From Rhodovarius crocodyli (lineage in GTDB: Bacteria > Pseudomonadota > Alphaproteobacteria > Acetobacterales > Acetobacteraceae): a stretch of 64,000 nt of DNA. The stretch covers positions 124,001 through 188,000 of the forward strand of contig NZ_SACL01000009.1 in the NCBI RefSeq assembly GCF_004005855.1, in the 5' to 3' direction. Shown piece by piece: positions 44,420-52,982 of the stretch (positions are counted from its first letter, which is position 1; every line of letters starts with the position of its first letter). The position numbers were made by a program, and so were the translations under genes. The notes under the pieces were generated by a model, which had not been told where the DNA came from, did not search any database, and saw only the letters and a program-made list of their open reading frames with translations.

Positions 44420-46000
44420 TCAGATGAAGGGAGGGGTCGCGCCCTGCAGCCCGGGTTGGGCGGCAAGGAATTGGATCAGCCCGGCCATGTCATGGATGGC
44501 GCCGAGCGGGCTGCCGGCCAGGGCTGCCTCGTCGGCGGCCTGGGCGTCGTTGAGGTTCGGGTAGAAGGTCTCGGCCAGGATGATGGAGCCGAGCGGGCCG
44601 AGCCGCGTGCCGCCGCCCGCGACCAGCCCCTCCAGCATCAGCCAGAAGGGCATCGGCGGGTCGGCCGCGATGCGTGCCGCGTCCTCGCTGTCCAGGGCGC
44701 CCGGCCTGCCGTCGTTCAGCAGCCAGTCGAGCATGGCCTTGCGCCGGGCGTCGGGCGTGCCGAGCGGCCCCGCGTTCAGCGCCTTGCTGCGCGGGTCGTC
44801 CTTGCCGAAATGGTGGCCGACCATGTCCTCGATCAGGTCCTCGAGCGACCACAGGCTGCCGGCCTCGGCGCTCAGCATGTCGCGGTAATGCAGGCCGGCG
44901 CGGCCGGTCGCGTCCACGGCGGGGAAGAAGCTCGCGGTCTGCAGCGGGGGCGCATAGCAGGGGGCGAAGCGCATGGCGCGCTGCGCGGGCCGGCCCAGCC
45001 CGTCGAAGAAGTTCGACCAGCGCGCGATCCAGGTCGCGGGCATGGGCAGCAGCTTCGGATAGCGCGCGGCGCTGTGGCGCAGGGATTCGGCGAGCGGCAG
45101 CCCCTCGGCGGGCGCCGGTTCATTCACGTTGTAGGTCTCGCGCACCATGGCATGGGCCACGCGGAACACGCCGTGGCTGGCCTCGATCGGCACTTCCTCG
45201 CTGTGCGCCTCGTTCAGCGTGGCGCCCCCGCCCTGGTAATAGGCCAGGATCTCGGGCGCCAGGATGCGCGGCATCAGGTCCTCGCGGATCAGCCGGCGGT
45301 ACAACGCACGCAGACGGGCACGGGCCGGTGCGAACAGCCCGCCCTCCAGCCCCACCACCACATTGTGGGCGATGTGGAACAGCACCGTCATCTGGCCGAG
45401 CAGCGCGTTGTCGTCATTGCGCGGGTCGGCCAGCAGCGTGTCGGTCAGCGGCCCGCCGGATTCAGGGGAGATGCGCGGCACGTCCCGCGCCGCGGTCGCA
45501 GCAGGGCAGCCCAGACGCATCAGCGCCCGGTCCCGCGCCGGCACATAGGCATGCGGGCATGAGGTGGGGCCGCCGCCATGCAGCGTGTCCAGGTTCAGCG
45601 CGCGCAGGCGCTCATTGCCCGGGGGCTCGCCCGCGGCCTCGGCTGCCCAGAAGGGGATGTCGGTGAACACGCAGTCATGCGTCACGAACTGCAGGAAATA
45701 GGTGTAGCCGGCAGGGATGTCGGGGTTCTCGCGCTGGCGCTCCACGCTGATGCGGGTGGCCAGCCGGGCCAGGCGGTCAGAGGGGTGGCGTTCCTGGGCG
45801 AGGTTGGGCCCATGCGGCAGGATGTGCCGGTAGCCCGGGGGCATGCGGTCCAGCCGCCCCGGCGTAGCACCCCCGGCCGGCGGCGCGCCGCCATGAAGCC
45901 CCTGCATCACCCCGCTCAAACCGTTCCGCCTTTCCAACGCATGCGCGGGAGTGGGCCGTCGGAACGGGTTCACGTCAACGTCAGAATGGGGGATGGACAA
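44420..46000 (-). CDS. Animal-type haem peroxidase family protein
   Basis: A 526-residue bacterial member of the animal haem peroxidase superfamily (peroxicin/cyclooxygenase fold). FLQFVTHDCVFTD holds the distal Asp/His area, DPRNDDNALLGQMTVLFHIAHN corresponds to the proximal-His helix and the DPRxNE motif, and GGATLNEAHSEEVPIEASHGVFRVAHAMVRE is also typical. There is no signal peptide, so it seems cytoplasmic, unlike many peroxicins. Substrate unknown: halide, thiocyanate or lipid oxidation are known in the family. It is cotranscribed with the 141-residue partner. Confidence 0.87.
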   Translation of the reverse strand: MSIPHSDVDVNPFRRPTPAHALERRNGLSGVMQGLHGGAPPAGGATPGRLDRMPPGYRHILPHGPNLAQERHPSDRLARLATRISVERQRENPDIPAGYTYFLQFVTHDCVFTDIPFWAAEAAGEPPGNERLRALNLDTLHGGGPTSCPHAYVPARDRALMRLGCPAATAARDVPRISPESGGPLTDTLLADPRNDDNALLGQMTVLFHIAHNVVVGLEGGLFAPARARLRALYRRLIREDLMPRILAPEILAYYQGGGATLNEAHSEEVPIEASHGVFRVAHAMVRETYNVNEPAPAEGLPLAESLRHSAARYPKLLPMPATWIARWSNFFDGLGRPAQRAMRFAPCYAPPLQTASFFPAVDATGRAGLHYRDMLSAEAGSLWSLEDLIEDMVGHHFGKDDPRSKALNAGPLGTPDARRKAMLDWLLNDGRPGALDSEDAARIAADPPMPFWLMLEGLVAGGGTRLGPLGSIILAETFYPNLNDAQAADEAALAGSPLGAIHDMAGLIQFLAAQPGLQGATPPFI

Positions 46001-46015
46001 CCATCCCGCGAGTAA

Positions 46016-47113
46016 TCAGGCCTTCTTCTTCTCTGCCGCGTGGCGCAGCAGCGACAGGCCGCGATACACGCCATGCACCATCTTGCTGTAGGGCATCAGC
46101 AGGAAGAAGCTGAACACCAGCCCCAGATGCAGCGCCAGCATCATGCCCATGGCCCCGGTGTGGCGCAGCGCCAGCAGCAGCAGCCCGGTGGCCGCGATCA
46201 GGAACAGCAGGCCGAGGATGGCGAACTCACCGCCCAGCAGGCGGCGCGCCACCGGCACGGGGTCGGTGATGATCTTGATGCGCGTCAGGCCGATGGCGCC
46301 CACGCACATGAACAGCCCGCCCCAGAAGCCCAGCTGCACCGGCAGGCTGAGGAAGGCGTGCGGCGACTTCCAGCCGAAGAAGTAGTGATAGATCGTGCCC
46401 ACGCAGGTGGCCGCGAAGCACAGCATGAAGCCGCCGAACAGCGCCTGGTGGAACAGCCGCTTCTGCATCGAGAAGCTGTCATCCACATCGTTGCAGCCAT
46501 GCCCGCCGCCGCCCAGGTTGCGCAGCGTCGCGATGTCATGCGCCGCCACCGCCGCCGCATAGGGGCCGGGCTGCGAAGCCGAGGCGCCGGTCGCGCGCCA
46601 GTAGCGGATGCCGCCCATCACCATGGCCAGGATGGCCCAGCCGAAGGTGCCGAGGCCCAGCAGGATCATCAGCCAGTGCGGCACCACGCGGAAGAAGGCG
46701 CCCGGCCCGCGCTGGGCGCTGGTCAGCACCGAGGGATCGACCAGCAGCACCGACAGCAGCATGGCCAGCGTCGCGCCGAACACGGCGACCGCCGTGACCA
46801 GCGTGCCGTTCTTCTCGAACAACCGCCCCGCGCCCTCGGGCCAGGCATGGGCCGCGTAGCTTTCCTGCCGCACCTCCGCGAAGACCTGCGGGATGTTCAC
46901 CCCGAAGGCATGCGGCGGCGCGTACTGGCAGGCGTGGTAGCAGCCCTTGCAGCCGTGGCAGAGGTTCGCCAGGTGGGTGATGTCGCCCAGCGAGAAATCG
47001 CGGCGCATCGTCATGGCGGGGAACACCGCGCAGTAGCTTTCGCAGTACCGGCAGGCGTTGCAGATTTCCATCATCCGACGGGCGTCGGCGGTGGCTTCGG
47101 TCTCGGCGTTCAT
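46016..47113 (-). CDS. tcuB: Tricarballylate utilisation 4Fe-4S membrane protein TcuB (CitB-like)
   Basis: A 365-residue inner-membrane electron carrier. Two 4Fe-4S clusters are encoded at the N-terminus (CNACRYCESYCAVFP and CHGCKGCYHACQYAPP), followed by six membrane helices with several His residues likely to bind haem. It reoxidises the flavin of TcuA and passes electrons to the quinone pool. It lies 13 nt after tcuA on the same strand. The substrate may be tricarballylate or a related tricarboxylate; tcuC-type transport is not adjacent. Confidence 0.92.
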   Translation of the reverse strand: MNAETEATADARRMMEICNACRYCESYCAVFPAMTMRRDFSLGDITHLANLCHGCKGCYHACQYAPPHAFGVNIPQVFAEVRQESYAAHAWPEGAGRLFEKNGTLVTAVAVFGATLAMLLSVLLVDPSVLTSAQRGPGAFFRVVPHWLMILLGLGTFGWAILAMVMGGIRYWRATGASASQPGPYAAAVAAHDIATLRNLGGGGHGCNDVDDSFSMQKRLFHQALFGGFMLCFAATCVGTIYHYFFGWKSPHAFLSLPVQLGFWGGLFMCVGAIGLTRIKIITDPVPVARRLLGGEFAILGLLFLIAATGLLLLALRHTGAMGMMLALHLGLVFSFFLLMPYSKMVHGVYRGLSLLRHAAEKKKA

Positions 47114-47126
47114 CGGAAGCCCCCCT

Positions 47127-48524
47127 TCAGTTCAGCACGGTCTTGGCGGCTTCTTCGCCGGCGATGCGGCCGAAGCTGGTGCCGATCGCCATGCCGAAGC
47201 CGGCCAGATACCCCTGGCCCAGGATGTTGCCCGACATGATCTCCCCGCAGGCGAGCAGGTTGCTGGCCAGCGTTCCGTCGGCCATCACCACCCGCGCGCG
47301 GTCGTTCACCTTCACCGACAGGAAGGTGAAGGTGATGCCCGGACGCAGCGGGTGCGCGTGGAAGGGCGGCGTGTCGATGCGCCGTGCCCAATGGGATTTC
47401 GGCGGCGTCAGCCCCTCGGTCGAGCAATCGTCCAGCTTCTGGCCATTGAAGGTGCCGGGCCGGACGGCGGCGTTGTAGTCGGCGACCACCGCCTCCAACT
47501 TCGCGACATCCAGGCCGAGCTTCTGCGCCAGCTCCCCGATCGTGTCCGCGCGGATCGGCGGGAAGACGCTGGGCAGGTAGTCGTTGATCGCCTTCACGTC
47601 GGAAATCGCGAAGGCGCGCTGGTTGGGCTGCTGCGCGATCAGCCGCCCCCAGATGGCATAGCGCTTGGGCCAGGTGTCCTCGCCCTCATCGTAAAAGCGC
47701 TCGACATTCTCGTTCACCACGACGGAGAACGGCACGCAGTCCAGGCGCATGGCCAGCCCGCCATCTTCCATCGGCGCGCGGGCATCATTGGCCACGGCGT
47801 GGAACTGGGTGGGGTCGCCGACCTCCTGGATGCCCTGTGCCAGCAGGTCCTTCAGGATCTTGCCCTGGGCATAGGGGGTGCCGCGGATCTGGAAGTTGTC
47901 GGCCGCATCGCCCCAGTATTTGCGCAGCCAGTCGCGGTTGGCCTGGAAGCCGCCGGACGCCGCGATCACCGCCTTGAAGCGGATGCGCTGCGGGAAGCCC
48001 TTGTGGTTCACGATGGCTTCGGTGGCGTGCCCGCCCTCCATGTGGATGTGCTGGACCTCGCAGTCATACAGCAGTTCCACGCCGAGCGATTCGGCCGTGC
48101 GATAGACCGCATTCACCAGCGCCTTGCCCCCGCCCAGGAAGAAGGCGTTGGTGCGGCTGAGCGACAGCGTGCCCGACAGCGAGGGCTGGAACACCACGCC
48201 GCAGCTCTGCAGGAATTCCGGCGCGTATTGGCTGGCGCGGATGCAGGTGCGGGCCAGATGCTCATCCGTGCGGCCCTTGGTGACGCGCAGCAGGTCGTCC
48301 CAATACTCGTCTTCCAGATAGCTCTCGGTCAGCACGTCGGTCGGTGCCGGGTGCAGGGAGCGCACGTTGCGGGTGTGGCGCGAATTGCCGCCGCGCATGT
48401 GCTTGGGCGCGTGTTCCGCGACGATGACGGAGGCACCGGCGCGGCGCGCGGTGATCGCGGCACACAGCGCCGCGTTGCCGCCACCCACCACCAGAACGTC
48501 CCACAGTTTGTCGAAATCGGGCAT
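47127..48524 (-). CDS. tcuA: FAD-dependent tricarballylate dehydrogenase TcuA
   Basis: A 465-residue flavoprotein of the fumarate reductase/succinate dehydrogenase flavoprotein type. FAD-binding VLVVGGGNAALCAAITARRAG is at the N-terminus, with RGGNSRHTRNVRS and the C-terminal LACGEIMSGNILGQGYLAGFGMAIG completing the cofactor site. It oxidises tricarballylate to cis-aconitate in the known TcuABC pathway. ATG 48524 was chosen because the Rossmann motif begins at residue 11. A tandem 10-bp repeat sits immediately upstream and a GntR gene is divergent. Confidence 0.93.
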   Translation of the reverse strand: MPDFDKLWDVLVVGGGNAALCAAITARRAGASVIVAEHAPKHMRGGNSRHTRNVRSLHPAPTDVLTESYLEDEYWDDLLRVTKGRTDEHLARTCIRASQYAPEFLQSCGVVFQPSLSGTLSLSRTNAFFLGGGKALVNAVYRTAESLGVELLYDCEVQHIHMEGGHATEAIVNHKGFPQRIRFKAVIAASGGFQANRDWLRKYWGDAADNFQIRGTPYAQGKILKDLLAQGIQEVGDPTQFHAVANDARAPMEDGGLAMRLDCVPFSVVVNENVERFYDEGEDTWPKRYAIWGRLIAQQPNQRAFAISDVKAINDYLPSVFPPIRADTIGELAQKLGLDVAKLEAVVADYNAAVRPGTFNGQKLDDCSTEGLTPPKSHWARRIDTPPFHAHPLRPGITFTFLSVKVNDRARVVMADGTLASNLLACGEIMSGNILGQGYLAGFGMAIGTSFGRIAGEEAAKTVLN

Positions 48525-48530
48525 GGGCTT

Positions 48531-48560
48531 GTTGTATCCAGTTGTATCCAGCCCTGTCCA
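48531..48560. promoter_or_regulatory. Tandem direct repeats between tcuA and the GntR gene
   Basis: GTTGTATCCA occurs twice exactly head to tail (48531-48540, 48541-48550), followed by a weaker copy GCCCTGTCCA. It lies in the 53-bp divergent gap, so it is the likely operator of the neighbouring GntR regulator, though direct rather than inverted symmetry is unusual for GntR. Confidence 0.55.
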
Positions 48561-48577
48561 GATGGCAAAAGCCCAGC

Positions 48578-49240
48578 ATGAGCTCAGATCTCGCCGAACA
48601 GACCTACACGCTGCTGCGCGCGGCACTGGCCAGCGGCAGCCTCAGCCCCGGCCTGCGCGTGACGGAGATGGAGCTGGCGGCGCGCTTCGGCGTCTCCCGC
48701 ACGCCGATCCGCCGCGCCATCGCCCGGCTCGAGGCCGAGGGGCTGCTGAGCCGGGAAGGCGGCGCGCTGGCCGTCACGCGGCCGGACCACGCGGGCGTCG
48801 TGGAACTCTATGTGATGCGCGAGATCCTGGAGGGTGCGGCCGCCCGCCTCGCGGCCCAGCACGCCAGCGCCACGGAACTGGCGGCGATGGAGGAGGTGGT
48901 GGCCGGCGAGCCCGCCGTCTTCAACGATGCCCCCCGCCTGGCCGCCATCAACCAGCGCCTGCACGGGCTGATGTATCTGTCCGCGCACAACCGCTACCTG
49001 CTGAAATCGCTGGAGCAGCTGGGCGCCACCATGGCGCTGCTGCCCTCTCTGCTGACCCGGGGCGGCCGTGCCGAACAGGCGCATGCGGAGCATCAGGCGC
49101 TGGTCCAGGCCTTGGCCCGCCGCGACCAGCCCGCCGCCGAGGAAGCCGCCCGTGCCCATGCCCGCGCCGCGCTGCGCCATCGGCTGGCCTGGCTGGCGGA
49201 GCAGGGCGGGCTGCCGATAGCAGCGCCCGGTAATGCCTGA
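48578..49240 (+). CDS. GntR family regulator divergent from tcuAB
   Basis: A 220-residue regulator with an N-terminal winged helix (LASGSLSPGLRVTEMELAARF, then GVSRTPIRRAIARLEAEGLL) and a helical FCD domain (LYVMREILEGAAARLAAQHA; HAEHQALVQALARRDQP). It is divergent from tcuAB across 53 bp and probably controls it; in enterobacteria this role is filled by the LysR-type TcuR, so regulator type has changed. ATG 48578 begins at the domain. Confidence 0.9.
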   Translation: MSSDLAEQTYTLLRAALASGSLSPGLRVTEMELAARFGVSRTPIRRAIARLEAEGLLSREGGALAVTRPDHAGVVELYVMREILEGAAARLAAQHASATELAAMEEVVAGEPAVFNDAPRLAAINQRLHGLMYLSAHNRYLLKSLEQLGATMALLPSLLTRGGRAEQAHAEHQALVQALARRDQPAAEEAARAHARAALRHRLAWLAEQGGLPIAAPGNA

Positions 49241-49355
49241 ACGGCAGGGCCGGCCATGCCTCCGGAGGCATAGCGGCTAGGCCGGTTTTCCGTCATGCCC
49301 GCGCCGCGCGGCCGTCATACTCTTCGCTGCCGCAGCAAAGCCCGGGGACCTGCCG

Positions 49356-50405
49356 ATGGAATTCGCCCTTTTCAACCTGATGTCGCTGAACAATGCGGAG
49401 GAAACCCCGGCCCATGTGTTCAGCCTGACCAGCGCCGCCGTGCCGCTGGCCGAGAAGCTGGGCTTCGACGGTGCCTGGTTCGCCGAGCATCACTTCACCT
49501 CGGCCTCTGTCTGCGCCTCGCCGCTGATGATGGTGGCCCACGCGGCCGCCCTCACGAAGCGCATCAAGCTCGGCCCCGCCGTGCTGGTCACGCCGCTGCA
49601 CAACCCGATCCGCATGGTCCAGGAAGTGGGCATGGCGATCGAGCTGACCCAGGGCCGCTTCTGGCTGGGCATCGGCACCGGCCACCAGCCGCATGAATTC
49701 ACCAGCTATGGCGTGCCGCTGGCCCAGCGCACCGAGATCATGCAGGAACAGTGGGACATCCTGGAGCAGGGCCTGACCACCGGCCGCATCAAGCTGGACG
49801 GCAAGCATTTCCAGGTGCCCGACAGCCCCATCTGCATCCACGGCCACCCGATGCCGCCGATCTTCATCCCCGGCACTGAACCCGCGCTGCTGGCCCGTGC
49901 CGCCCGCACCGGCAACGCCACCGCCTTCGTCAGCCAGGGCTTCCGCCGCGCGGAGGACACGCTGGCGCTGAAGGCGAAGTCCGAGAAGCCCTGGCGCGAC
50001 GCGGGCTTCACCGGCCGCGACCTGCCGCTCGGCCTGCAGCGCTATGTCTTCGTGACCGACGATGCCGCCGAGCAGCGCCGCGCCGCCGAGGGGCTGCTGC
50101 GCCTGGCCCGCACCACGCTCTCCCTGCGCGACCCCGTGCCGCCGCGCGACGGCGTGCTGATGCGCTCCATCCCCTATGAAGGGGAGCCCAGCATCGACTG
50201 GCTGCTGGAGAACGCGCCGATCGGCTCCGCCGAGAAGGTGGCCCGCATCCTGGCCAATGACATGGCCGTGCTGCGCCCCAGCCATTTCAGCATCTACTCG
50301 GGCTTCACCGGCCTGGAACAGGGCAAGGTGCTGGCCGCCATCGAACGCTTCGGCCGCGACGTGCTGCCGCGGCTGCGCCAGGAAGGCGCGGCGCTGGCGG
50401 CTTGA
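49356..50405 (+). CDS. Luciferase-like (LLM) flavin-dependent oxidoreductase
   Basis: A 349-residue flavoprotein of the bacterial luciferase-like family. FDGAWFAEHHFTSASVCASPL and KLGPAVLVTPLHNPIRMVQEV are characteristic, as is GRFWLGIGTGHQPHEF. Substrate unknown. It differs clearly from the limonene-type protein at 11229 (different length and N-terminus), so it is not a duplicate. It is a single gene; the upstream 115-bp gap from the GntR gene shows no hairpin. The stop abuts a 263-bp hairpin repeat. Confidence 0.9.
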   Translation: MEFALFNLMSLNNAEETPAHVFSLTSAAVPLAEKLGFDGAWFAEHHFTSASVCASPLMMVAHAAALTKRIKLGPAVLVTPLHNPIRMVQEVGMAIELTQGRFWLGIGTGHQPHEFTSYGVPLAQRTEIMQEQWDILEQGLTTGRIKLDGKHFQVPDSPICIHGHPMPPIFIPGTEPALLARAARTGNATAFVSQGFRRAEDTLALKAKSEKPWRDAGFTGRDLPLGLQRYVFVTDDAAEQRRAAEGLLRLARTTLSLRDPVPPRDGVLMRSIPYEGEPSIDWLLENAPIGSAEKVARILANDMAVLRPSHFSIYSGFTGLEQGKVLAAIERFGRDVLPRLRQEGAALAA

Positions 50406-50668
50406 GGGCGCGCTCCGGGGGCTTCGCCCCCGGGCCCCCAGCCAGGGGCGCTGCCCCCGGCACCCCCGCCAGGAGCCTGTGGCCCCTGGACCCCCTTGAG
50501 TATTCTGAAAGTTTGGGAAGGGGCAGCGAACGCGCTCTGGCCCCACGCGCCCACGCGGCCCCTTCCCGAACTTTCAGCTCCCGGTTTCCAAAGGCCTCTC
50601 GGCCTTTGGCGGGTTCCAAGGGCAGAGCCCTTGGTCGGGGTCTGGGGGGCAAAGCCCCCAGCGCGCCC
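50406..50668. repeat. Convergent-gene intergenic repeat, family A copy 3
   Basis: A 263-bp hairpin chain filling the gap between convergent genes. It begins CCGGGGGC/GCCCCCGG, then CAGGGGC-type and CCAGG..CCTGG hairpins, a 20-bp stem (arms 50505-50524 and 50558-50577, with one T-G pair), CCAAAGGCC/GGCCTTTGG, CCAAGGGC/GCCCTTGG, and CTGGGGGGC/GCCCCCAG at the far stop. Same orientation as the copy at 36421. Confidence 0.87.
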
Positions 50669-51625
50669 CTAGGCGCTGCCTATCAGCACGCCCACGGCGA
50701 AGACCAGCACGCCGCCCAGCACCACCTGCACCAGCGTGGGCAGCAGGGGCGTGTGCATGTAGCGGTTCCTGATCCAGGCGATGGCGATCAGTTCCGCGAT
50801 CACGACCAGGAAGGCCAGGATGGTGGCTGCCGTGAAGCTCGGCAGCAGATAGGGCAGGGCGTGACCCAGCCCGCCCACGGTCGTCATCACCCCGCACACG
50901 CCGCCGCGCATCCAGGGGCTGCCGCGTCCGGTCAATGAGCCGTCGTCGGACAGCGCCTCCGCGAAGCCCATGCTGATGCCGGCGCCCAGTGAGGCGGCGA
51001 TGCCGACCAGGAAGGTCTCCCACGAGGAATGGGTGGCGAAGGCCGCTGCGAACAGGGGCGCGAGGGTGGAGACCGAGCCGTCCATCAGCCCCGCCAGCCC
51101 GGGCTGGACATAGCGCAGGACGAACAGGCGGCGGCTCGTCTCGGCCTCGTCCTGGGCCACATGCTCGGGCACCAGCTCCGATTCCAGTCGCTCCACCTTT
51201 GCCTCGTGGCGGCCTTCCTCGGCGGCCAGGTCGCCCAGCAGCTGGCGGGTGCCGGCATCGGTGCTGCGTCCCGCGGCTTCCAGGTAGAAGCGCCGGGTCT
51301 CCGCCTCCATGATGGCGGCGCGCTGGCGGGCCTCATCCGGGGCGATGCGCTTGGCGCTGCGGACGGGCTCGCGGTGGACGAAGCCCTTGATATCGGCGCG
51401 GCGCAACAGCGGGATGTGGTCGCCGAAGCGCTGGCGATACAGGGTCAGCAGGCGGTGGCGGTGGCCGTCCTCCTCCTCCGCCACGGCGTCGAACATCTGC
51501 GCGCTGGCGGGGTGGTCTTCCCGCAGGACCTCGGCGATGTCGCGATAGAAGCGGGCGTCGTCTTCCTCAAGGGAGACGGCTAGCGCCAGCACCTCACGTT
51601 CGTTCAGCTCGGAGAAGTTCAGCAT
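50669..51625 (-). CDS. mbfA: Membrane-bound ferritin MbfA (rubrerythrin domain + VIT1/CCC1 domain)
   Basis: A 318-residue iron exporter. The N-terminal ferritin-like diiron domain has repeated Glu/His ligands ([61 protein letters not shown]). The C-terminal half is a VIT1/CCC1-type membrane domain ([33 protein letters not shown]). In Agrobacterium and Bradyrhizobium MbfA exports iron and protects from peroxide under Irr control; I see no clear iron-control element upstream here. ATG 51625 has AGGAGG with a 6-nt gap. Confidence 0.94.
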   Translation of the reverse strand: MLNFSELNEREVLALAVSLEEDDARFYRDIAEVLREDHPASAQMFDAVAEEEDGHRHRLLTLYRQRFGDHIPLLRRADIKGFVHREPVRSAKRIAPDEARQRAAIMEAETRRFYLEAAGRSTDAGTRQLLGDLAAEEGRHEAKVERLESELVPEHVAQDEAETSRRLFVLRYVQPGLAGLMDGSVSTLAPLFAAAFATHSSWETFLVGIAASLGAGISMGFAEALSDDGSLTGRGSPWMRGGVCGVMTTVGGLGHALPYLLPSFTAATILAFLVVIAELIAIAWIRNRYMHTPLLPTLVQVVLGGVLVFAVGVLIGSA

Positions 51626-51685
51626 CCATGCCTCCTGTGCTGACACACAGAGTGGGCGCTCGGACGCAGTTACGGAAGGGTACTT

Positions 51686-52939
51686 CTACCCATTTTTTCC
51701 AATTAATGCAAGGCCTTCTGCAACTGAGACGAATTCTCCACCAGCGACCACGCGCTCCTCTCCGAAGCGGTCGGTGAACAGCCGGCGCACGGCCGGCACC
51801 AGGGAGGTGCCGCCGGTGAGGAACACCCGGTCTACCTGGCCGGCGTCCAGCCCGGAATCCGTCAGCGCCGCGTCCACCGCGCCGCCGATGCGGCTCAGTT
51901 CCGGCCTGATCCAGCTCTCGAAATCCGCGCGCCGGATCGGCTCGTCGATCACGAAGCCATCATGGCTGAACTGCAGCCGGGCTTCCTCCGCGCGTGAGAG
52001 TGCCGCCTTCACGCCCGAGACCGCGCGATACAGCGCATAGCCCACCTCATCCTCGATCAGCCGCACCAGATGCGCGAGCTTCTCGGGGTGTTCGGCGGTG
52101 CGCATCACATCCGCGATCTCCCGCATGGTGCGCGGCGCGCGCATCAGGGAAAGCAGGTGCCAGCGCGCGAAGCTGGCATACCAGTTCACCGGCACCGGCA
52201 GCGGATTGCGCATGACGGTGTAGCTGTCGCCCTTGCCCAGCAGCGGCGAGACCACATTGTCGATGATGCGGTAGTCGAACGCATCGCCCGCGATGCCGAC
52301 GCCCGAATGGCCGAGCGCGGTCACCCGGCGCGGTGGCCCAGGCTCGAACCGCATGACCGAGAAGTCGCTGGTGCCGCCGCCGAAATCGGCGACCAGCACG
52401 GTGGCGGGTGCATCCAGCGTGCTGGCGAAGCGGTGGCCGGCGGCCGCGGGTTCGAGGGCCACCTGCACGTCATGCAGCCCCGCCTGGCCCATGCCGCCCT
52501 TCAGCCGCGCCTCGGCCAGCGCGTCGTCGGCATTGTCGCCCACGAAGCGCACGGGCCGGCCCACCACCACCCGCGCGCCCGCGATGCGGTCCCGGAACGG
52601 CTTCAGCAGCTCGGAGATGAACAGGCCGACCAGCCCCTCCAGGCTCCAGGGGCGGTTGAAGATGCGCGTCTCGGTGAAGCTGCGGCTGCCCAGATAGCTC
52701 TTGATGGACATGATCAGCCGGCTTTCCAGCGGATCCTCCACATAGGCCTCGATGGCGGCGGGGCCGGCGGCATGCTCCACCCGCCCGGTCTCGCCGAGCC
52801 AGAAGCACAGCACGGTGCGGAACACCTCCGCCGTGTCGTGCTTCAGCACCTCGACCCCGCCATCGGGCATGATGGCGGTGACGACGCTGTTGGTGGTGCC
52901 GAAATCGATACCGATGATGGGGGCGTTGGGCGTGCTCAT
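51686..52939 (-). CDS. Short Hsp70-like protein (YegD type)
   Basis: A 417-residue protein with the actin-like ATPase fold of Hsp70 but no substrate-binding or lid domain. Phosphate motifs are IIGIDFGTTNSVVTAIMPDG, VLVADFGGGTSDFSVMRFEP and FLTGGTSLVPAVRRLFTDRFG. E. coli YegD has the same reduced layout; its cellular role is not settled. ATG 52939 begins at the first motif. It lies 43 nt downstream of the alpha/beta hydrolase gene and 60 nt upstream of mbfA on the same strand, possibly one transcript. Confidence 0.9.
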   Translation of the reverse strand: MSTPNAPIIGIDFGTTNSVVTAIMPDGGVEVLKHDTAEVFRTVLCFWLGETGRVEHAAGPAAIEAYVEDPLESRLIMSIKSYLGSRSFTETRIFNRPWSLEGLVGLFISELLKPFRDRIAGARVVVGRPVRFVGDNADDALAEARLKGGMGQAGLHDVQVALEPAAAGHRFASTLDAPATVLVADFGGGTSDFSVMRFEPGPPRRVTALGHSGVGIAGDAFDYRIIDNVVSPLLGKGDSYTVMRNPLPVPVNWYASFARWHLLSLMRAPRTMREIADVMRTAEHPEKLAHLVRLIEDEVGYALYRAVSGVKAALSRAEEARLQFSHDGFVIDEPIRRADFESWIRPELSRIGGAVDAALTDSGLDAGQVDRVFLTGGTSLVPAVRRLFTDRFGEERVVAGGEFVSVAEGLALIGKNG

Positions 52940-52982
52940 GAGGGGGCGCCTTGAACAGTGCGCACGCCGGTTTGGCAAGCCC

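Noticed and set aside
50406-50668. Small open frames inside the family A and B repeats as genes
   Set aside because: The frames arise from GC-rich hairpin arms, change between copies and lack ribosome sites; structure, not coding, explains the conservation.
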